The notes: generated from the letters alone by a model not told the origin. A DNA stretch of 64,000 bases from CAZIGK01 sp964538615 (GCA_964538615.1 CAZIGK010000004.1:1-64000); one strand, 5' to 3'; shown: positions 45,201 to 52,721, counted from the stretch's first letter. Numbers and translations are program-made.

Positions 45201-45929
45201 ATACACAAACTCTCCGCTACCGGGAATCAACGTGACTGCCGTTATCATTTCTTCAATGCTTTGGCCATTCACATCGTTCGGCAGCAGCGATTTTTTCACC
45301 TCAAAGGTAAAGTTTGGAATACGGTTGCCATAATCTTCCAGTGGAAAGTTTTCCAACACCACATAGGCTAATCCGCGGTATGCAGGGGTTTTGCCAATTC
45401 CCTCAGCTGCTTCAATCAATGCATCCGGCAACTGGTCTTCGGTACCTTTATATAAACGATATCCACCGCGAGAGAGATTCAGCGGTCGGGAATCCGCCCA
45501 GGCACGAAGGACACCATCAATTGGCCCCTCACACAGAGCGACGGCCAGAGTGACAGTGTAGCGGTAGCTGGTTGTGGTGACGGTGGCTCCACTCCCTCCT
45601 CCCCCCTTACCACCCCCGGCAGACTGTGTACTGCTGATCCGCTTTTCCTGAATGGGACGGCTCCAGATGACGTTTCCAGCAAGACGAATGGTGCCGTAAA
45701 CCAGCGGAATAGCCTCACCGTAAGTAGATGTCTGCACCGTCAGATCAGACAGGCGGGCGCCACGTGTAACATTGACATCCTGCCCACCGAATAACGCACC
45801 ATCCAGCATAGAGCCAGCGAATGCACCTATTGTGCGACCGATACTCGTCCCTAGCCCAGCCCCTACGACAGGGCCTAACAGGGCACCACCTGCCCCGGCA
45901 CCTGCGGCGGAAAGTAATATTGTAGCCAT
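42201..45929 (-). CDS. GTA giant tail protein with TIM-barrel domain (g15/host-specificity type)
   Basis: 1242 residues. A Gly/Ala-rich hydrophobic N-terminus (AGGALLGPVVGAGLGTSIGRTIGAFAG) is followed by a hub-like region with VNVTRGARLSDL..TSTYGEAIPLVYG, typical of the RcGTA g15 family. A GTA TIM-barrel domain (about residues 430-740) has SPHIDVVGIDAYFPLTDAP and KPVWFTEVGFASIDGATNQPNVFYD. A phage-tail_3-like domain follows (about 790-960, FDLIDDGQGLRVV). The C-terminal part has fibronectin-like W.RRSRAGS.WP and DWYRVQ patterns. The protein forms the tail tip/megatron and contacts the recipient cell. AAAGGAC lies before its ATG; the peptidase gene lies 54 nt upstream. Confidence 0.95.
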   Translation of the reverse strand: MATILLSAAGAGAGGALLGPVVGAGLGTSIGRTIGAFAGSMLDGALFGGQDVNVTRGARLSDLTVQTSTYGEAIPLVYGTIRLAGNVIWSRPIQEKRISSTQSAGGGKGGGGSGATVTTTSYRYTVTLAVALCEGPIDGVLRAWADSRPLNLSRGGYRLYKGTEDQLPDALIEAAEGIGKTPAYRGLAYVVLENFPLEDYGNRIPNFTFEVKKSLLPNDVNGQSIEEMITAVTLIPGSGEFVYDPDAQEKIPGFTFNGVFYPHGNRQYMNVHSHTGQADVLLSLDQMQESLPNLEWVAVVCNWFGTSLDAASCQILPSVEYQGEVQTSPDSWSVAGYSRTTARLMSRDAEGRPNYGGTPDDGSILRLLDELHNRGLKVMFYPMFFIDTPDKPWRGRVTGNASAVSQFFTKTNGYNRFIQHYAQLVQGRVDAFVIGSELVGLTRVSSSAGVYPAVEALTALAATVKGMVGSTVTVTYAANWDEYHHTDGGWYHLDALWASPHIDVVGIDAYFPLTDAPEEHITLTQTLQGWESGEYYDYYYTDEARTQTEALQPDYAVKNLDWWWKHTHVNPNGQTTAWQPQMKPVWFTEVGFASIDGATNQPNVFYDPASSEGTLPRHSRGQPSLAAQRRGIAATEAFWQNSAMVQQRFYWTWDARPYPYYPALGDIWSDGSVWSRGHWLNGKLGAAGISGIVSDLCQRAGVSAQQIDTAGLTGVLEGIAFNKRLSYRDALEMLQQAFAFDLIDDGQGLRVVMHGAETTVEVDADLRVADSTVPDGMDMTRRQALELPSRVEVAYFDPARDYELGTERAMREGAGLATQQRLGIYLPMVMRPMQARHIAERLLFQSWIQQTHYRLNLPRRYAALQPSDIVRIQQADGIVHRMRVLRTRIDTDATVRIEAVAEEQGVYIPSVTMDDAAPQLVLPAQDMATTLEWLDIPALPDENLAQGRVLLAVAGLGEGWRGAVLYRSDDGGQNWAQQAVLNRQATMGVSMGVLPAALPEVRDWKHTLDIALLQGELVSAASELALWNGANLALLGDELLQFQQAEMLSSGHVRLSGFVRGRYGTEAAMHTHGTGERFVLLDSDSLHSLPMDITLRDSERLYKLVTAGQTLGSVESVSYPYTAKHLLPLSPVHLHMLRQSDDALRMQWVRRSRAGSIWPSGADIPLHEERELYRVQILHATTGQVLRSWEPTTSEQDYTLAEQLSDGDGYVPTQVVWRVAQVSAIAGAGTWASMTSHVPLSE

Positions 45930-45983
45930 CTGTTTTCGTCCTTTATTTTATCCGTATCCACCACACCCGCAAACTCTGCGACC

Positions 45984-46487
45984 TCAGGATTTTTCTACAG
46001 CCGACGGGCGAAAGACTCCACGAATCGCGGAGTACCAATCCTTATCCAGCCGATGCTCCACGACCCGGCGCAAAGGGGCATAAGCATGCACCATACCGAC
46101 ATGCTGTTCCGCATAAGGGGTCACGATTGCCAAATGCCGCGCCACGCCATCCACCTCTAGCAGCAGCACATCCCCCGCCGTCAGCCTGCCTGTCTCAACA
46201 CGTGGCATGCAGGCAGCCAACTGTCTGGCCAACACCTGACCATCCGGATAATGTCCATAATCTACCCGATCCAGTGTTGTCAGCGGGATGCGGGTTTGCT
46301 GCGAACCATACCCCACCAACCGACACTCTTGGGCAACAACCATTAACAGCCCCAGACAATCCAGCCATCCCTGACAATCTTTGCTGCGTGCAATTCTGCC
46401 CTGATGCCGGTATTTCGCACCTACCTGCCCTCTGGCTGCCGCGACAATACATGTCGCCGTGCATGCATCTTCCTTTCGTACCTTCAT
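45984..46487 (-). CDS. GTA NlpC/P60-type cell-wall peptidase (g14 type)
   Basis: 167 residues. It keeps the GTA peptidase signature: VGAKYRHQG, then DCLGLLMVVAQE with the catalytic Cys, an aromatic/Asp stretch PLTTLDRVDYGHYPDGQVL, and RHLAIVTPY with the catalytic His. In RcGTA this protein sits at the tail tip and cuts the recipient cell wall. The start at 46487 has a GGGG-type site (GCAGGGGGAACGT before ATG). Its usual upstream partner, the DUF2163 hub gene, is separated from it by a 3-kb insertion. Confidence 0.9.
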   Translation of the reverse strand: MKVRKEDACTATCIVAAARGQVGAKYRHQGRIARSKDCQGWLDCLGLLMVVAQECRLVGYGSQQTRIPLTTLDRVDYGHYPDGQVLARQLAACMPRVETGRLTAGDVLLLEVDGVARHLAIVTPYAEQHVGMVHAYAPLRRVVEHRLDKDWYSAIRGVFRPSAVEKS

Positions 46488-46563
46488 ACGTTCCCCCTGC
46501 TCCTACTTTATGTGATTTCGGTTCTTTTCCGTCCGGGGCATCCAAGCCACATAACGGGCAATA

Positions 46564-46589
46564 AAAAACCCCGCCGGAGCGGGGTTTTT
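46564..46589. terminator. Strong bidirectional Rho-independent terminator
   Basis: A perfect 11-bp stem AAAAACCCCGC / GCGGGGTTTTT with a four-base loop. It ends the EI24-DUF2335 cassette about 200 nt beyond its last stop, and isolates that cassette from the peptidase gene downstream. Confidence 0.9.
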
Positions 46590-46782
46590 CATCCATATAA
46601 CGAACGGTATGTATGAGGACTATTTCAGTTTCCCCATCTCTCCTACCAATTGTTGATGTGCGCAGAATATAACGTCTCCAGCGGCCACCTCATCATCTGC
46701 CGGACGTGCCTAAAACGTGAATTCACGGCTCTTATGGGATCAAACTGACGGTAGTGATGAGCCGCATGTATGGAGAGTAAAA
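46590..46782. other. Gene-free stretch with decayed-looking open frames
   Basis: No gene with a start and ribosome site. On the minus strand two short overlapping frames look protein-like: one ends AGDVIFCAHQQLVGEMGKLK at 46620, the other ends LETLYSAHINNW at 46643. They may be the remains of a gene removed when the cassette arrived, but the evidence is thin. Confidence 0.3.
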
Positions 46783-47460
46783 CTAAGCAATGGATCCATC
46801 GGCATTCTTCACCGCCGCAAACACATGCAGCATCAACGCCACCGCCAGAGCAGGTATCAGCATATTCACACCGGGAATCAGCATAAGGGCAGCAATAACC
46901 GCGCCTGCAGACCAGATGGAACGTCGATTGCGTAGTCGCAAAGGTTCTATTTCCCCAACAGGCAAATACATGCCCGCAATAATGTGAAAAAGCTCTCGGC
47001 TTAGCAGGTATCCGTTAATAGCAATTGATAAAAAAATACCAACTACGGGAATAAAATAAAACGGCACCGCACAAAGGTTAACCCCCAGAGCCAGAAGTAC
47101 AAACATGATATCCCGGCGAAGATAGTACAAGGCTGGCTGCTGTACTGGCTTGTCCCACTGCGGGTAATAACGCGTGACCAATTTGGGTACCAACCCTTCC
47201 TGAAACCAGGTCGCTACCACTGGCACAACCATGGGAAAGACCAAAAATACCAGCACCAAGGTGCCAAATCCCAGCCCAACATCGGTCACCATTTCCAGCC
47301 AGCCAATCTGAAAAAACTGCACCATGCCTAGCAATGTCACCACCATGACAAAGACACCAATAAGTGCGGCCACGCTCCATAATGCAGCTTTCACCATCAC
47401 GGCACGCACTTCGGGTGTTCCTGCACTATGCAGAGTTTTCACGATACTTCTACCAAGCAT
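46783..47460 (-). CDS. EI24/CysZ-like membrane protein
   Basis: About 225 residues. The start at 47460 (MLGRSIVKTLHS) has AAGGGGGG a few nt upstream; a longer frame runs back into the DUF2335 gene. Hydrophobic segments at about residues 25-50 (ALWSVAALIGVFVMVVTLLGMVQFF), 55-85, 120-155 and 185-215. The pattern YYLRRDIMFVLLALGVNLCAVPFYFIPVVGIFLSIAINGYLLSRELF is typical of the EI24 (PF07264) family, which includes the sulfate transporter CysZ. The order 68-aa protein, DUF2335, EI24 with short gaps suggests one transcript, ended by the strong terminator downstream. Confidence 0.75.
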   Translation of the reverse strand: MLGRSIVKTLHSAGTPEVRAVMVKAALWSVAALIGVFVMVVTLLGMVQFFQIGWLEMVTDVGLGFGTLVLVFLVFPMVVPVVATWFQEGLVPKLVTRYYPQWDKPVQQPALYYLRRDIMFVLLALGVNLCAVPFYFIPVVGIFLSIAINGYLLSRELFHIIAGMYLPVGEIEPLRLRNRRSIWSAGAVIAALMLIPGVNMLIPALAVALMLHVFAAVKNADGSIA

Positions 47461-47491
47461 TGCACCCCCCTTGCGTAAAATGGTTTTGCAA

Positions 47492-47968
47492 TTAGCGGCG
47501 ACCACCTCTGGGTTGACGCCGATAATGCTGCTGACGCCCTTGCCCATTGGAACCGGCATCTCCACCTTCGGTCGCAACCTCTTGACGTGCGGGTCTACGC
47601 GATGCACCGCCATCCAACCGGCGTGTGCCTTGCGCTACCACCTGACGCCCCTTGACATAGGCAATGGTCATGCAAGACAGCCCCACCACCGCCAGAAATA
47701 CCGCAATGGTTACTTCCCCATTCAGTCCCAGCAGCACTGTACCCACCACCACAGACAATGCGACAATAGCCGCCAATACCTGCCCGAAAAACAATCCGGA
47801 GGACTGAATCGCCAGCGCCCGTTCTTCAATAGAATGACGGTGCCGTTGTTCTTTTTCAATCATTTCAAGAATCACCTTCGCGGAGCCTTCAATTACGTAG
47901 TCATAGGCTTCCAAAGTTTCCGGGTTCGGTAGAAAATCTGCCGCTTTTTCGGGTTTTTGCACACGCAT
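47492..47968 (-). CDS. DUF2335 membrane protein
   Basis: 158 residues. The DUF2335 (PF10097) opening is visible: LPNPETLEAYDYVIEGSAKVILEMIEKEQRHRHSIEERAL, followed by two hydrophobic segments (FFGQVLAAIVALSVVVGTVLLGL and VTIAVFLAVVGLSCMTIAYV). The tail is basic and Gly/Arg-rich (GRQQHYRRQPRGGRR), an unusual extension that may bind nucleic acid or membrane. AAGGAAT precedes the start. The family is of unknown function and common near phage and plasmid genes. It lies 6 nt after the 68-aa gene. Confidence 0.8.
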   Translation of the reverse strand: MRVQKPEKAADFLPNPETLEAYDYVIEGSAKVILEMIEKEQRHRHSIEERALAIQSSGLFFGQVLAAIVALSVVVGTVLLGLNGEVTIAVFLAVVGLSCMTIAYVKGRQVVAQGTRRLDGGASRRPARQEVATEGGDAGSNGQGRQQHYRRQPRGGRR

Positions 47969-47974
47969 GCTGGT

Positions 47975-48181
47975 TTATTCCTTATCCATTTGCTGTTTTT
48001 TTTCCAGTTCCGGGCATTGACGAATGGCAGGGATAATATCTTTCCCTAACAAATACCAGTCTCGCGCCAGAAAAAACTCCATTGGTCGGTCGTACCCTTT
48101 AAACTGCATCACCGCCCCGGCAGAAAAACAGGTAAACATCGCCTTAAAGACGGCTTGTACCCATAATATGGCTGCCTGCAT
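47975..48181 (-). CDS. Small uncharacterised protein (first gene of the DUF2335-EI24 cassette)
   Basis: 68 residues. GTGAGGATA lies before the ATG. An N-terminal hydrophobic part (AAILWVQAVFKAMFTCFSAGAVMQF) is followed by a charged region ending PELEKKQQMDKE. No family recognised. Its stop is 6 nt before the DUF2335 ATG, which supports a common transcript. It diverges from the amidotransferase-like gene. Confidence 0.5.
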   Translation of the reverse strand: MQAAILWVQAVFKAMFTCFSAGAVMQFKGYDRPMEFFLARDWYLLGKDIIPAIRQCPELEKKQQMDKE

Positions 48182-48307
48182 TGCGTTATCCTCACCTTGA
48201 TTTTTGGGTACCTGATCGTACCAATGACCGAAAAAAACAACCGTTTACTTTGACATATAAATGCGCCGCAATCTAGGTGATGCCGCTTCTCTTAGCAAAC
48301 TATTTTT

Positions 48308-48340
48308 TTGTCATAGAACTGTCATCTATGTGCGTATAAT
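48308..48340 (+). promoter_or_regulatory. PhoB-box promoter of the amidotransferase-like gene
   Basis: TTGTCATAGAACTGTCAT is two half-sites (TTGTCAT, CTGTCAT) separated by AGAA, matching the Pho-box consensus at 16 of 18 positions. Nine bases later is a perfect TATAAT (48335-48340), the spacing expected for PhoB-activated promoters. It shows that the coding start must lie downstream, at 48372 or 48381. Confidence 0.75.
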
Positions 48341-48380
48341 CATCGTACTGTTTTGCTTTACCTGTAAAGGCATGCCCTCC

Positions 48381-49574
48381 ATGAGCCTTCCCGACACCCG
48401 CATGGTTTCGCAACCTGTTTTTTATATGCCAGACGATTCCGTCTTTTTAGGGGCACGGTTGCTTCAACGTTGGGCAGAACACGCAGGAGCAGAGGTTCGG
48501 CTATTACCACGACGAGCCAAAGCTTCAGATTTGCTGGCTTTCGCCGTCCGTCAGGGCATGGATGTCTCATTTGTACTCGCAGAAGCAAATCAGCCTCGCC
48601 AACAGCAGGCTCAGGGTTCCGGCACGTTCGGTGAAGCCGCGCAGGAAGAGGATTTTCTGGCCGATGATGTGGGCCTGAAGCTTCCAGCAGAACTCAGTCC
48701 AGAGGAAATAAAACAGTGGTTTAATCTACAGGCAGAGTATGTCCGGCAAATGATTCTGGACGATCATGTCTTGCACAGCGTGCAAGGTGTGCTTTTACCT
48801 GGCAACGCATTCGACCTGAACCCCGCATTGAACGACAACGGTGGCTCTCTTCACTCCGAGACAACACTCCCTCCCCTAACGGATTTGCGCTTTGCGGTGG
48901 AAGCCATGCTACACGATTATGCCGTTATGAAAAACATTCCGGTGCTTGGCGTCTGCGGGGGCATGCAGGTCATGGCTGCAAGGCATCACCTTCCTCTGGC
49001 GCAACATCTACCGGATGTCAGCTCCACCGTTGAGCATCGCACCAGTCTGGCCTCGTTACCCCCTGAAGACAAAGCAATCTTTCGCACTGTATGGGAAGAA
49101 AATCAACGCACTAGCCGTTACGAAAAAACCTTGTTCGATGAACAATTGCTCGCCAGTACTGGCATGGATATGGAGAGCTTCACCAACCATTTCAACCAGC
49201 CACCTCATGCCATACAACTGGCTCCTGCGCTGAATCCACTGCTCACACTGCTACAAAGGCATCATCCAGCCATTTGGCAACCTCGTGTGGAGCAAGGGCA
49301 GCTCTCTGTTCCCAGTGCCAGCCGTCACCATCAGGGTATACAGTCACAGGAAGCATTGCAACATCCCTCCATTCATGTTCTGGGGCTGGCTGATGATGGC
49401 ATCGCGGAGATCATTCACCGCACGGATATGGATTATTACTGGGGCTTTCAGGGACATATTGAAAGCAATGTCGGGCAGATGGCACACGCCATGCTCAAAG
49501 CAATGGTGGAAGCAGCACACCAACGTTTTCAAATACCCGTGCCACCTTCAACTACCACGTCGATAACGCGTTGA
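48381..49574 (+). CDS. Class I glutamine amidotransferase-like hydrolase (peptidase C26 family)
   Basis: About 397 residues. The start at 48381 has AAAGG at 48366-48370, ten nt upstream; the next ATG upstream (48372) is too close, and anything before 48340 precedes the promoter. The core has VLGVCGGMQVMAA with the nucleophile Cys (about residue 191), and WGFQGHIESNVGQ near residue 356 with the catalytic His and Glu (cf. GVQFHPE). SRHHQGI before it is typical of the gamma-glutamyl-GABA hydrolase (PuuD-like) group. The family cleaves gamma-glutamyl amides. It has an extra acidic insert (about residues 80-120) not seen in standard members. Inserted between GTA-like g13 and g14 genes and likely PhoB-controlled. 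Confidence 0.85.
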   Translation: MSLPDTRMVSQPVFYMPDDSVFLGARLLQRWAEHAGAEVRLLPRRAKASDLLAFAVRQGMDVSFVLAEANQPRQQQAQGSGTFGEAAQEEDFLADDVGLKLPAELSPEEIKQWFNLQAEYVRQMILDDHVLHSVQGVLLPGNAFDLNPALNDNGGSLHSETTLPPLTDLRFAVEAMLHDYAVMKNIPVLGVCGGMQVMAARHHLPLAQHLPDVSSTVEHRTSLASLPPEDKAIFRTVWEENQRTSRYEKTLFDEQLLASTGMDMESFTNHFNQPPHAIQLAPALNPLLTLLQRHHPAIWQPRVEQGQLSVPSASRHHQGIQSQEALQHPSIHVLGLADDGIAEIIHRTDMDYYWGFQGHIESNVGQMAHAMLKAMVEAAHQRFQIPVPPSTTTSITR

Positions 49575-49581
49575 TACGCTC

Positions 49582-50430
49582 TCACACCGAACGTGTTGCA
49601 GCAGTTTCCAGCAATCGCTGTGTTCCGGGTACATGCGGTTCCCCCCTAAAATTGACCGCATTTTGATAACGCTGCTGACATGTGGAGAAGCGCTTATCAC
49701 ATCCCGGCGATAATTCCAGCGTATCCCCTGACATGATCGCGTAGGGCATAGGCATGACCAGCGTCACATGCTGCCCCTGCTGCCATTTCACTTCCATACT
49801 CAGACCTGCATTGGCTCCGGTTAGCCAACGCACAGTGCCGTAATTATAGAAACCATCCTGCACTTCCTGTTCCTGCATGGTCCATTGGCTACGCGAAACC
49901 GCACTTGCCACGGTGCGCGTCACCGTTAATGGCACCACATGTACACCGCAACGGGCATCGCCAAAGCGCGCGCGGCACGTAGGGCTGTAACTCTCCACAA
50001 ACTGTTGCTGCAGGCGCTGCCCTATTCCACGGATCTCCACCATAAACTGACCCGCCTGCCATTGCACTTCTCCCCAGGTTCCTGCCAGCAATACGAGTTT
50101 TCCGGCATCCGGTGCCTCTGCATCCACCCAAAAAAGCAGCATCTCGGCACCATCATATATCCCGGCTAGAATATCCTGTTCTGTCATCTGGTTATCATCC
50201 AGAAGGCCGTATATTTCCCCTCCATCTACCGCTAAAGTCGCCTGATGCGTCACAGCACTCCCCATTAAAGCCACTTTAGGCTGATAAACTTCACCATCCA
50301 CCCGTATTTCCACATCATGTTCCGACCAGCACAGCACCTGCCCGTCTTTCCGCTCAAGTCGGCAGCAACGCACTAAACGAACGGTCTCTTGCTCCAATGC
50401 TTCCTGCATGGCTGGTGTTATTGTCTGCAT
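49582..50430 (-). CDS. GTA tail hub protein, DUF2163 (g13 type)
   Basis: 282 residues. DUF2163 features are clear: an opening with LEQETVRLVRCCRLERKDG, EIYGLLDD, then SPTCRARFGDARCGV and PGCDKRFSTCQQRYQNAVNFRGEPHVPG near the end. The four cysteines (two in each motif) are the conserved set; in RcGTA the matching hub protein has been reported to hold an iron-sulfur cluster. GGGAGGGGCAG precedes the ATG. It follows the distal tail gene by 22 nt and ends 7 nt from the convergent amidotransferase-like gene. Confidence 0.9.
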   Translation of the reverse strand: MQTITPAMQEALEQETVRLVRCCRLERKDGQVLCWSEHDVEIRVDGEVYQPKVALMGSAVTHQATLAVDGGEIYGLLDDNQMTEQDILAGIYDGAEMLLFWVDAEAPDAGKLVLLAGTWGEVQWQAGQFMVEIRGIGQRLQQQFVESYSPTCRARFGDARCGVHVVPLTVTRTVASAVSRSQWTMQEQEVQDGFYNYGTVRWLTGANAGLSMEVKWQQGQHVTLVMPMPYAIMSGDTLELSPGCDKRFSTCQQRYQNAVNFRGEPHVPGTQRLLETAATRSV

Positions 50431-50452
50431 CTGCCCCTCCCTTCTCTATGGA

Positions 50453-51055
50453 CTAATACCGAATTTCTACCAGTTCCATCTTTTGCCACTGGTATCTCTG
50501 ATAGTGCACCAACGTCATTTCCAGACGGTCCACATCAAAGCGCACCGGAACATGAAAGTGAAAGTCCGCGCTCAATACCACACCGTGAGCGGGGGCTGCC
50601 GTAAAGCTTACTTCACCCGTCAAACCGGAAACCTGATAGCCAGCCGTCAGCAAAACTCCATCCGCATAAATAGCAACCGTCTCTGTGATGGGCAGCCGAA
50701 TATCCCGCGTATGAAGGGCATTGCCACTCTGATAATATTTACGTAGTTGAAAGCGGGTGGTTTCACCATCCCCTTCCCCCAAAAAAGCACCCGTTGCCCG
50801 ATCATCCATCCAATCATGAAACCGGAACCCGAACGCCCGCCCCATACGTGCTCGAAAGAAATCCAACAACTCCCGCATATGCTCTGCTGTTTGTACCCCG
50901 GTTCGGATATTATAACGTAACTTCGGCTGCTGCCAGCGCACCAGACGCTGCTCGTAACCGTTCACCCCCATGGTCACCTGTGTTGTAAATTCCGGTCCTC
51001 CCGTTGCTCCGTAAGCAATAGATTCCGGAAAGACCACATCATGGAATGCTTCCAT
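50453..51055 (-). CDS. GTA distal tail protein, DUF2460 (g12 type)
   Basis: 200 residues. Standard DUF2460 (PF09343) pattern: FHDVVFPESIAYGATGGPEFTTQV at the start, RLVRWQQPKLRYNIRTGVQT, then FFRARMGRAFGFRFHDWMDD and LRKYYQSGNALHTRDIRLP, with FSADFHFHVPVRFDVD at the end. It forms the ring that joins tail tube to hub. GGGGGAG lies just before the ATG. It is the first clear gene of the tail cluster here. The tape-measure gene that normally precedes it is absent; a DUF2336 gene and a short unknown frame are upstream instead. Confidence 0.9.
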   Translation of the reverse strand: MEAFHDVVFPESIAYGATGGPEFTTQVTMGVNGYEQRLVRWQQPKLRYNIRTGVQTAEHMRELLDFFRARMGRAFGFRFHDWMDDRATGAFLGEGDGETTRFQLRKYYQSGNALHTRDIRLPITETVAIYADGVLLTAGYQVSGLTGEVSFTAAPAHGVVLSADFHFHVPVRFDVDRLEMTLVHYQRYQWQKMELVEIRY

Positions 51056-51073
51056 ATGTCTCCCCCTGCTTTT

Positions 51074-51229
51074 TCAGTTTTTATCTATTTCACGTAAAGT
51101 GCGGCCTAGCCCTGCATCATAAACGGCTGCCTTTCCCTGCCTGCATGCTGACAGATGGCACCCCTTTGACATGCCCCACATCTCTCCGAGGTGGTTTACG
51201 ACCCTCAGATTTTCGTTCGTTACCGCCAT
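51074..51229 (-). CDS. Possible small unknown gene upstream of the DUF2460 gene
   Basis: A 51-residue frame that starts at an ATG directly after an in-frame stop and ends 18 nt before the DUF2460 start. It reads MAVTNENLRVVNHLGEMW and ends in YDAGLGRTLREIDKN. There is no clear Shine-Dalgarno sequence (CGGAA only). It may be a short phage gene such as a chaperone relic, or nothing. Confidence 0.25.
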   Translation of the reverse strand: MAVTNENLRVVNHLGEMWGMSKGCHLSACRQGKAAVYDAGLGRTLREIDKN

Positions 51230-51389
51230 TTCCGTTCAGCGGTGATCTAAATGACATTGCCAACTGCATGCAGCCAGCACATCAAAAACATACTATTGCG
51301 GCTTAAAAAACCCGATACATCGCCGCATCCATCGCTTCACGGCAATACCATTTCTCTACGACATTCGCTATTCATGGAAGGGGTAAATC
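51230..51389. other. Gene-free stretch upstream of the tail cluster
   Basis: Together with the weak small frame at 51074-51229 this makes a 334-base gap between the DUF2336 stop and the DUF2460 start. I see no ribosome site, promoter or strong hairpin other than the small GGGTAA/TTACCC pair at its DUF2336 edge. Confidence 0.4.
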
Positions 51390-52547
51390 TTACCCTTTTT
51401 GTGCCAATGCCACAATAAAGCGGAACATTTCCATCAGGCGCACGTCATCTAGCAACAACCCGTCCTGACGCAACTCGGTCAAACGCTCTTCCAGCGCTTC
51501 CAGCATAGACACGCCGGGGCGCACACCATCCGCACGCAACCGCCGTACTTCGGTTAGCAGCCATTGCACCCAATGAATTTGCGCATCTACCAGACGTGCA
51601 TTTTCGCACATCATCACAAACATAGGAGAATACGGGTGCTGACATATTTCCTCCGCCTTCATTAGGGGGAGTCGCAATTTTTTTGCCAATGCCGTCACAA
51701 AGAAACCTTCATGCCCCAACATCAGCCCGGTTAGCAGGCTAAAGCTATTCAATCGCAGCATAGAGTGCATTTCATCGGTCAGCCGCTCATAGGCAAGGGG
51801 CGTCACTTTCTCCGGCAGAGTACAAAAACTACGATAATAATGCGCGATTTCTCCTGTCGCCACCCGATACGCCGTCACGACAGAAACGTTTTCAGCAGCC
51901 ACCTCGTCATTATCATTGGTGCGCAGCTTCCGTTGAATCTCCGTCACCCTTGCAATCGCCGCCATGGGGAGAGGATTCCGTTGTTTCAATGCTGGCAGCA
52001 AGTGCTGTTCGTTACCAAAATCATTGGCTATTTTCAAATATAACGCACCGGATATGTCTGCACCCTGATTTTCCACCAAAGCCAGAACCACTTTGGGCAT
52101 GCGCTTTTCTACCAATGCATTTGCCACACGCATCGGCACCCGGTAACGGTTGGCAATAGCCAGTAAACGCACCATAGCATCGGTCGCTTCCACAATCACC
52201 TGCAAGTCCTGCTCACTCAGCAGTTCGCTATATTGCAACATGGGAGATGCCACGTCATCCTCCATGTCCGATGCCAGAGCCTGCACAATGTCCACTGGCA
52301 CGTGGCCGCAGGTTTTCAAAACTTCTGCCATGGTTTTACGCACCACGACAGATTTATCCTGTAATATCAGGCGAAATATCTGTACCGCTGTTTCCTGCTC
52401 TTTCCGGTTCAGCGAAGCGTAATGGAAAACATAGCTGATTTTACGAATGACATTGGCGCGCGTATCTTCATCGTTATGATGCAGCAAAACGCGCACATCA
52501 TCCGCATTCAACCTCTGACTGCTCTCCCCCACGGCTGCCAGACGCAT
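51390..52547 (-). CDS. DUF2336 protein (HEAT-like)
   Basis: About 385 residues. The start at 52547 (MRLAAVGESSQRLNADDV) is preferred, with GAGGGTGAG in front; the open frame extends to a TTG at 52613. It matches DUF2336 (PF10098): an opening ADDVRVLLHHNDEDTRANVIRKISYVF, then repeats such as VQIFRLILQDKSVVVRKTMAEVLKTC and VPVDIVQALASDMEDDVASPMLQYSELLSEQDLQVIV that look like HEAT helices, and a C-terminal helical part. The family is common in alphaproteobacteria; the function is not well known. A clear PhoB-type promoter precedes it, and a terminator ends the giant gene just upstream, so it is a separate transcript. Confidence 0.85.
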   Translation of the reverse strand: MRLAAVGESSQRLNADDVRVLLHHNDEDTRANVIRKISYVFHYASLNRKEQETAVQIFRLILQDKSVVVRKTMAEVLKTCGHVPVDIVQALASDMEDDVASPMLQYSELLSEQDLQVIVEATDAMVRLLAIANRYRVPMRVANALVEKRMPKVVLALVENQGADISGALYLKIANDFGNEQHLLPALKQRNPLPMAAIARVTEIQRKLRTNDNDEVAAENVSVVTAYRVATGEIAHYYRSFCTLPEKVTPLAYERLTDEMHSMLRLNSFSLLTGLMLGHEGFFVTALAKKLRLPLMKAEEICQHPYSPMFVMMCENARLVDAQIHWVQWLLTEVRRLRADGVRPGVSMLEALEERLTELRQDGLLLDDVRLMEMFRFIVALAQKG

Positions 52548-52681
52548 CTCACCCTCTATATCGGTTATCATTGCAGCTATTGCTACCATATCTAGCAGTA
52601 ATCCATTAATCAACTATTAAGCGCTCACCCGTTTCATCCCGGTACAGTTGGGTTAGCACCCACAAAAAATATAACCAAGTG

Positions 52682-52715
52682 ACTATATAGATAGTCTGTG
52701 ACAGTTTTATGAAAC
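52682..52715 (-). promoter_or_regulatory. PhoB-box promoter of the DUF2336 gene
   Basis: On the minus strand GTTTCAT-AAAA-CTGTCAC (52715-52698), then exactly ten bases to TATAGT (52687-52682), a near-consensus -10. The second half-site is perfect; the first matches 5 of 7. Confidence 0.65.
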
Positions 52716-52721
52716 CTACCT

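Noticed and set aside
46195..46596. A minus-strand frame reading through the terminator (MDEKPRSGGV..) into the peptidase gene
   Set aside because: The first residues are just the hairpin translated; the rest is the NlpC gene in a wrong frame.
51046..51306. An 86-residue plus-strand frame across the DUF2460 upstream region
   Set aside because: No ribosome site and overlaps the DUF2460 gene on the other strand; composition unlike a protein.
51381..51400. Small hairpin GGGTAA/TTACCC followed by T-tract at the end of the DUF2336 gene
   Set aside because: The T-tract is on the plus strand, where no gene ends, and the stem is only six pairs inside or next to a coding end.
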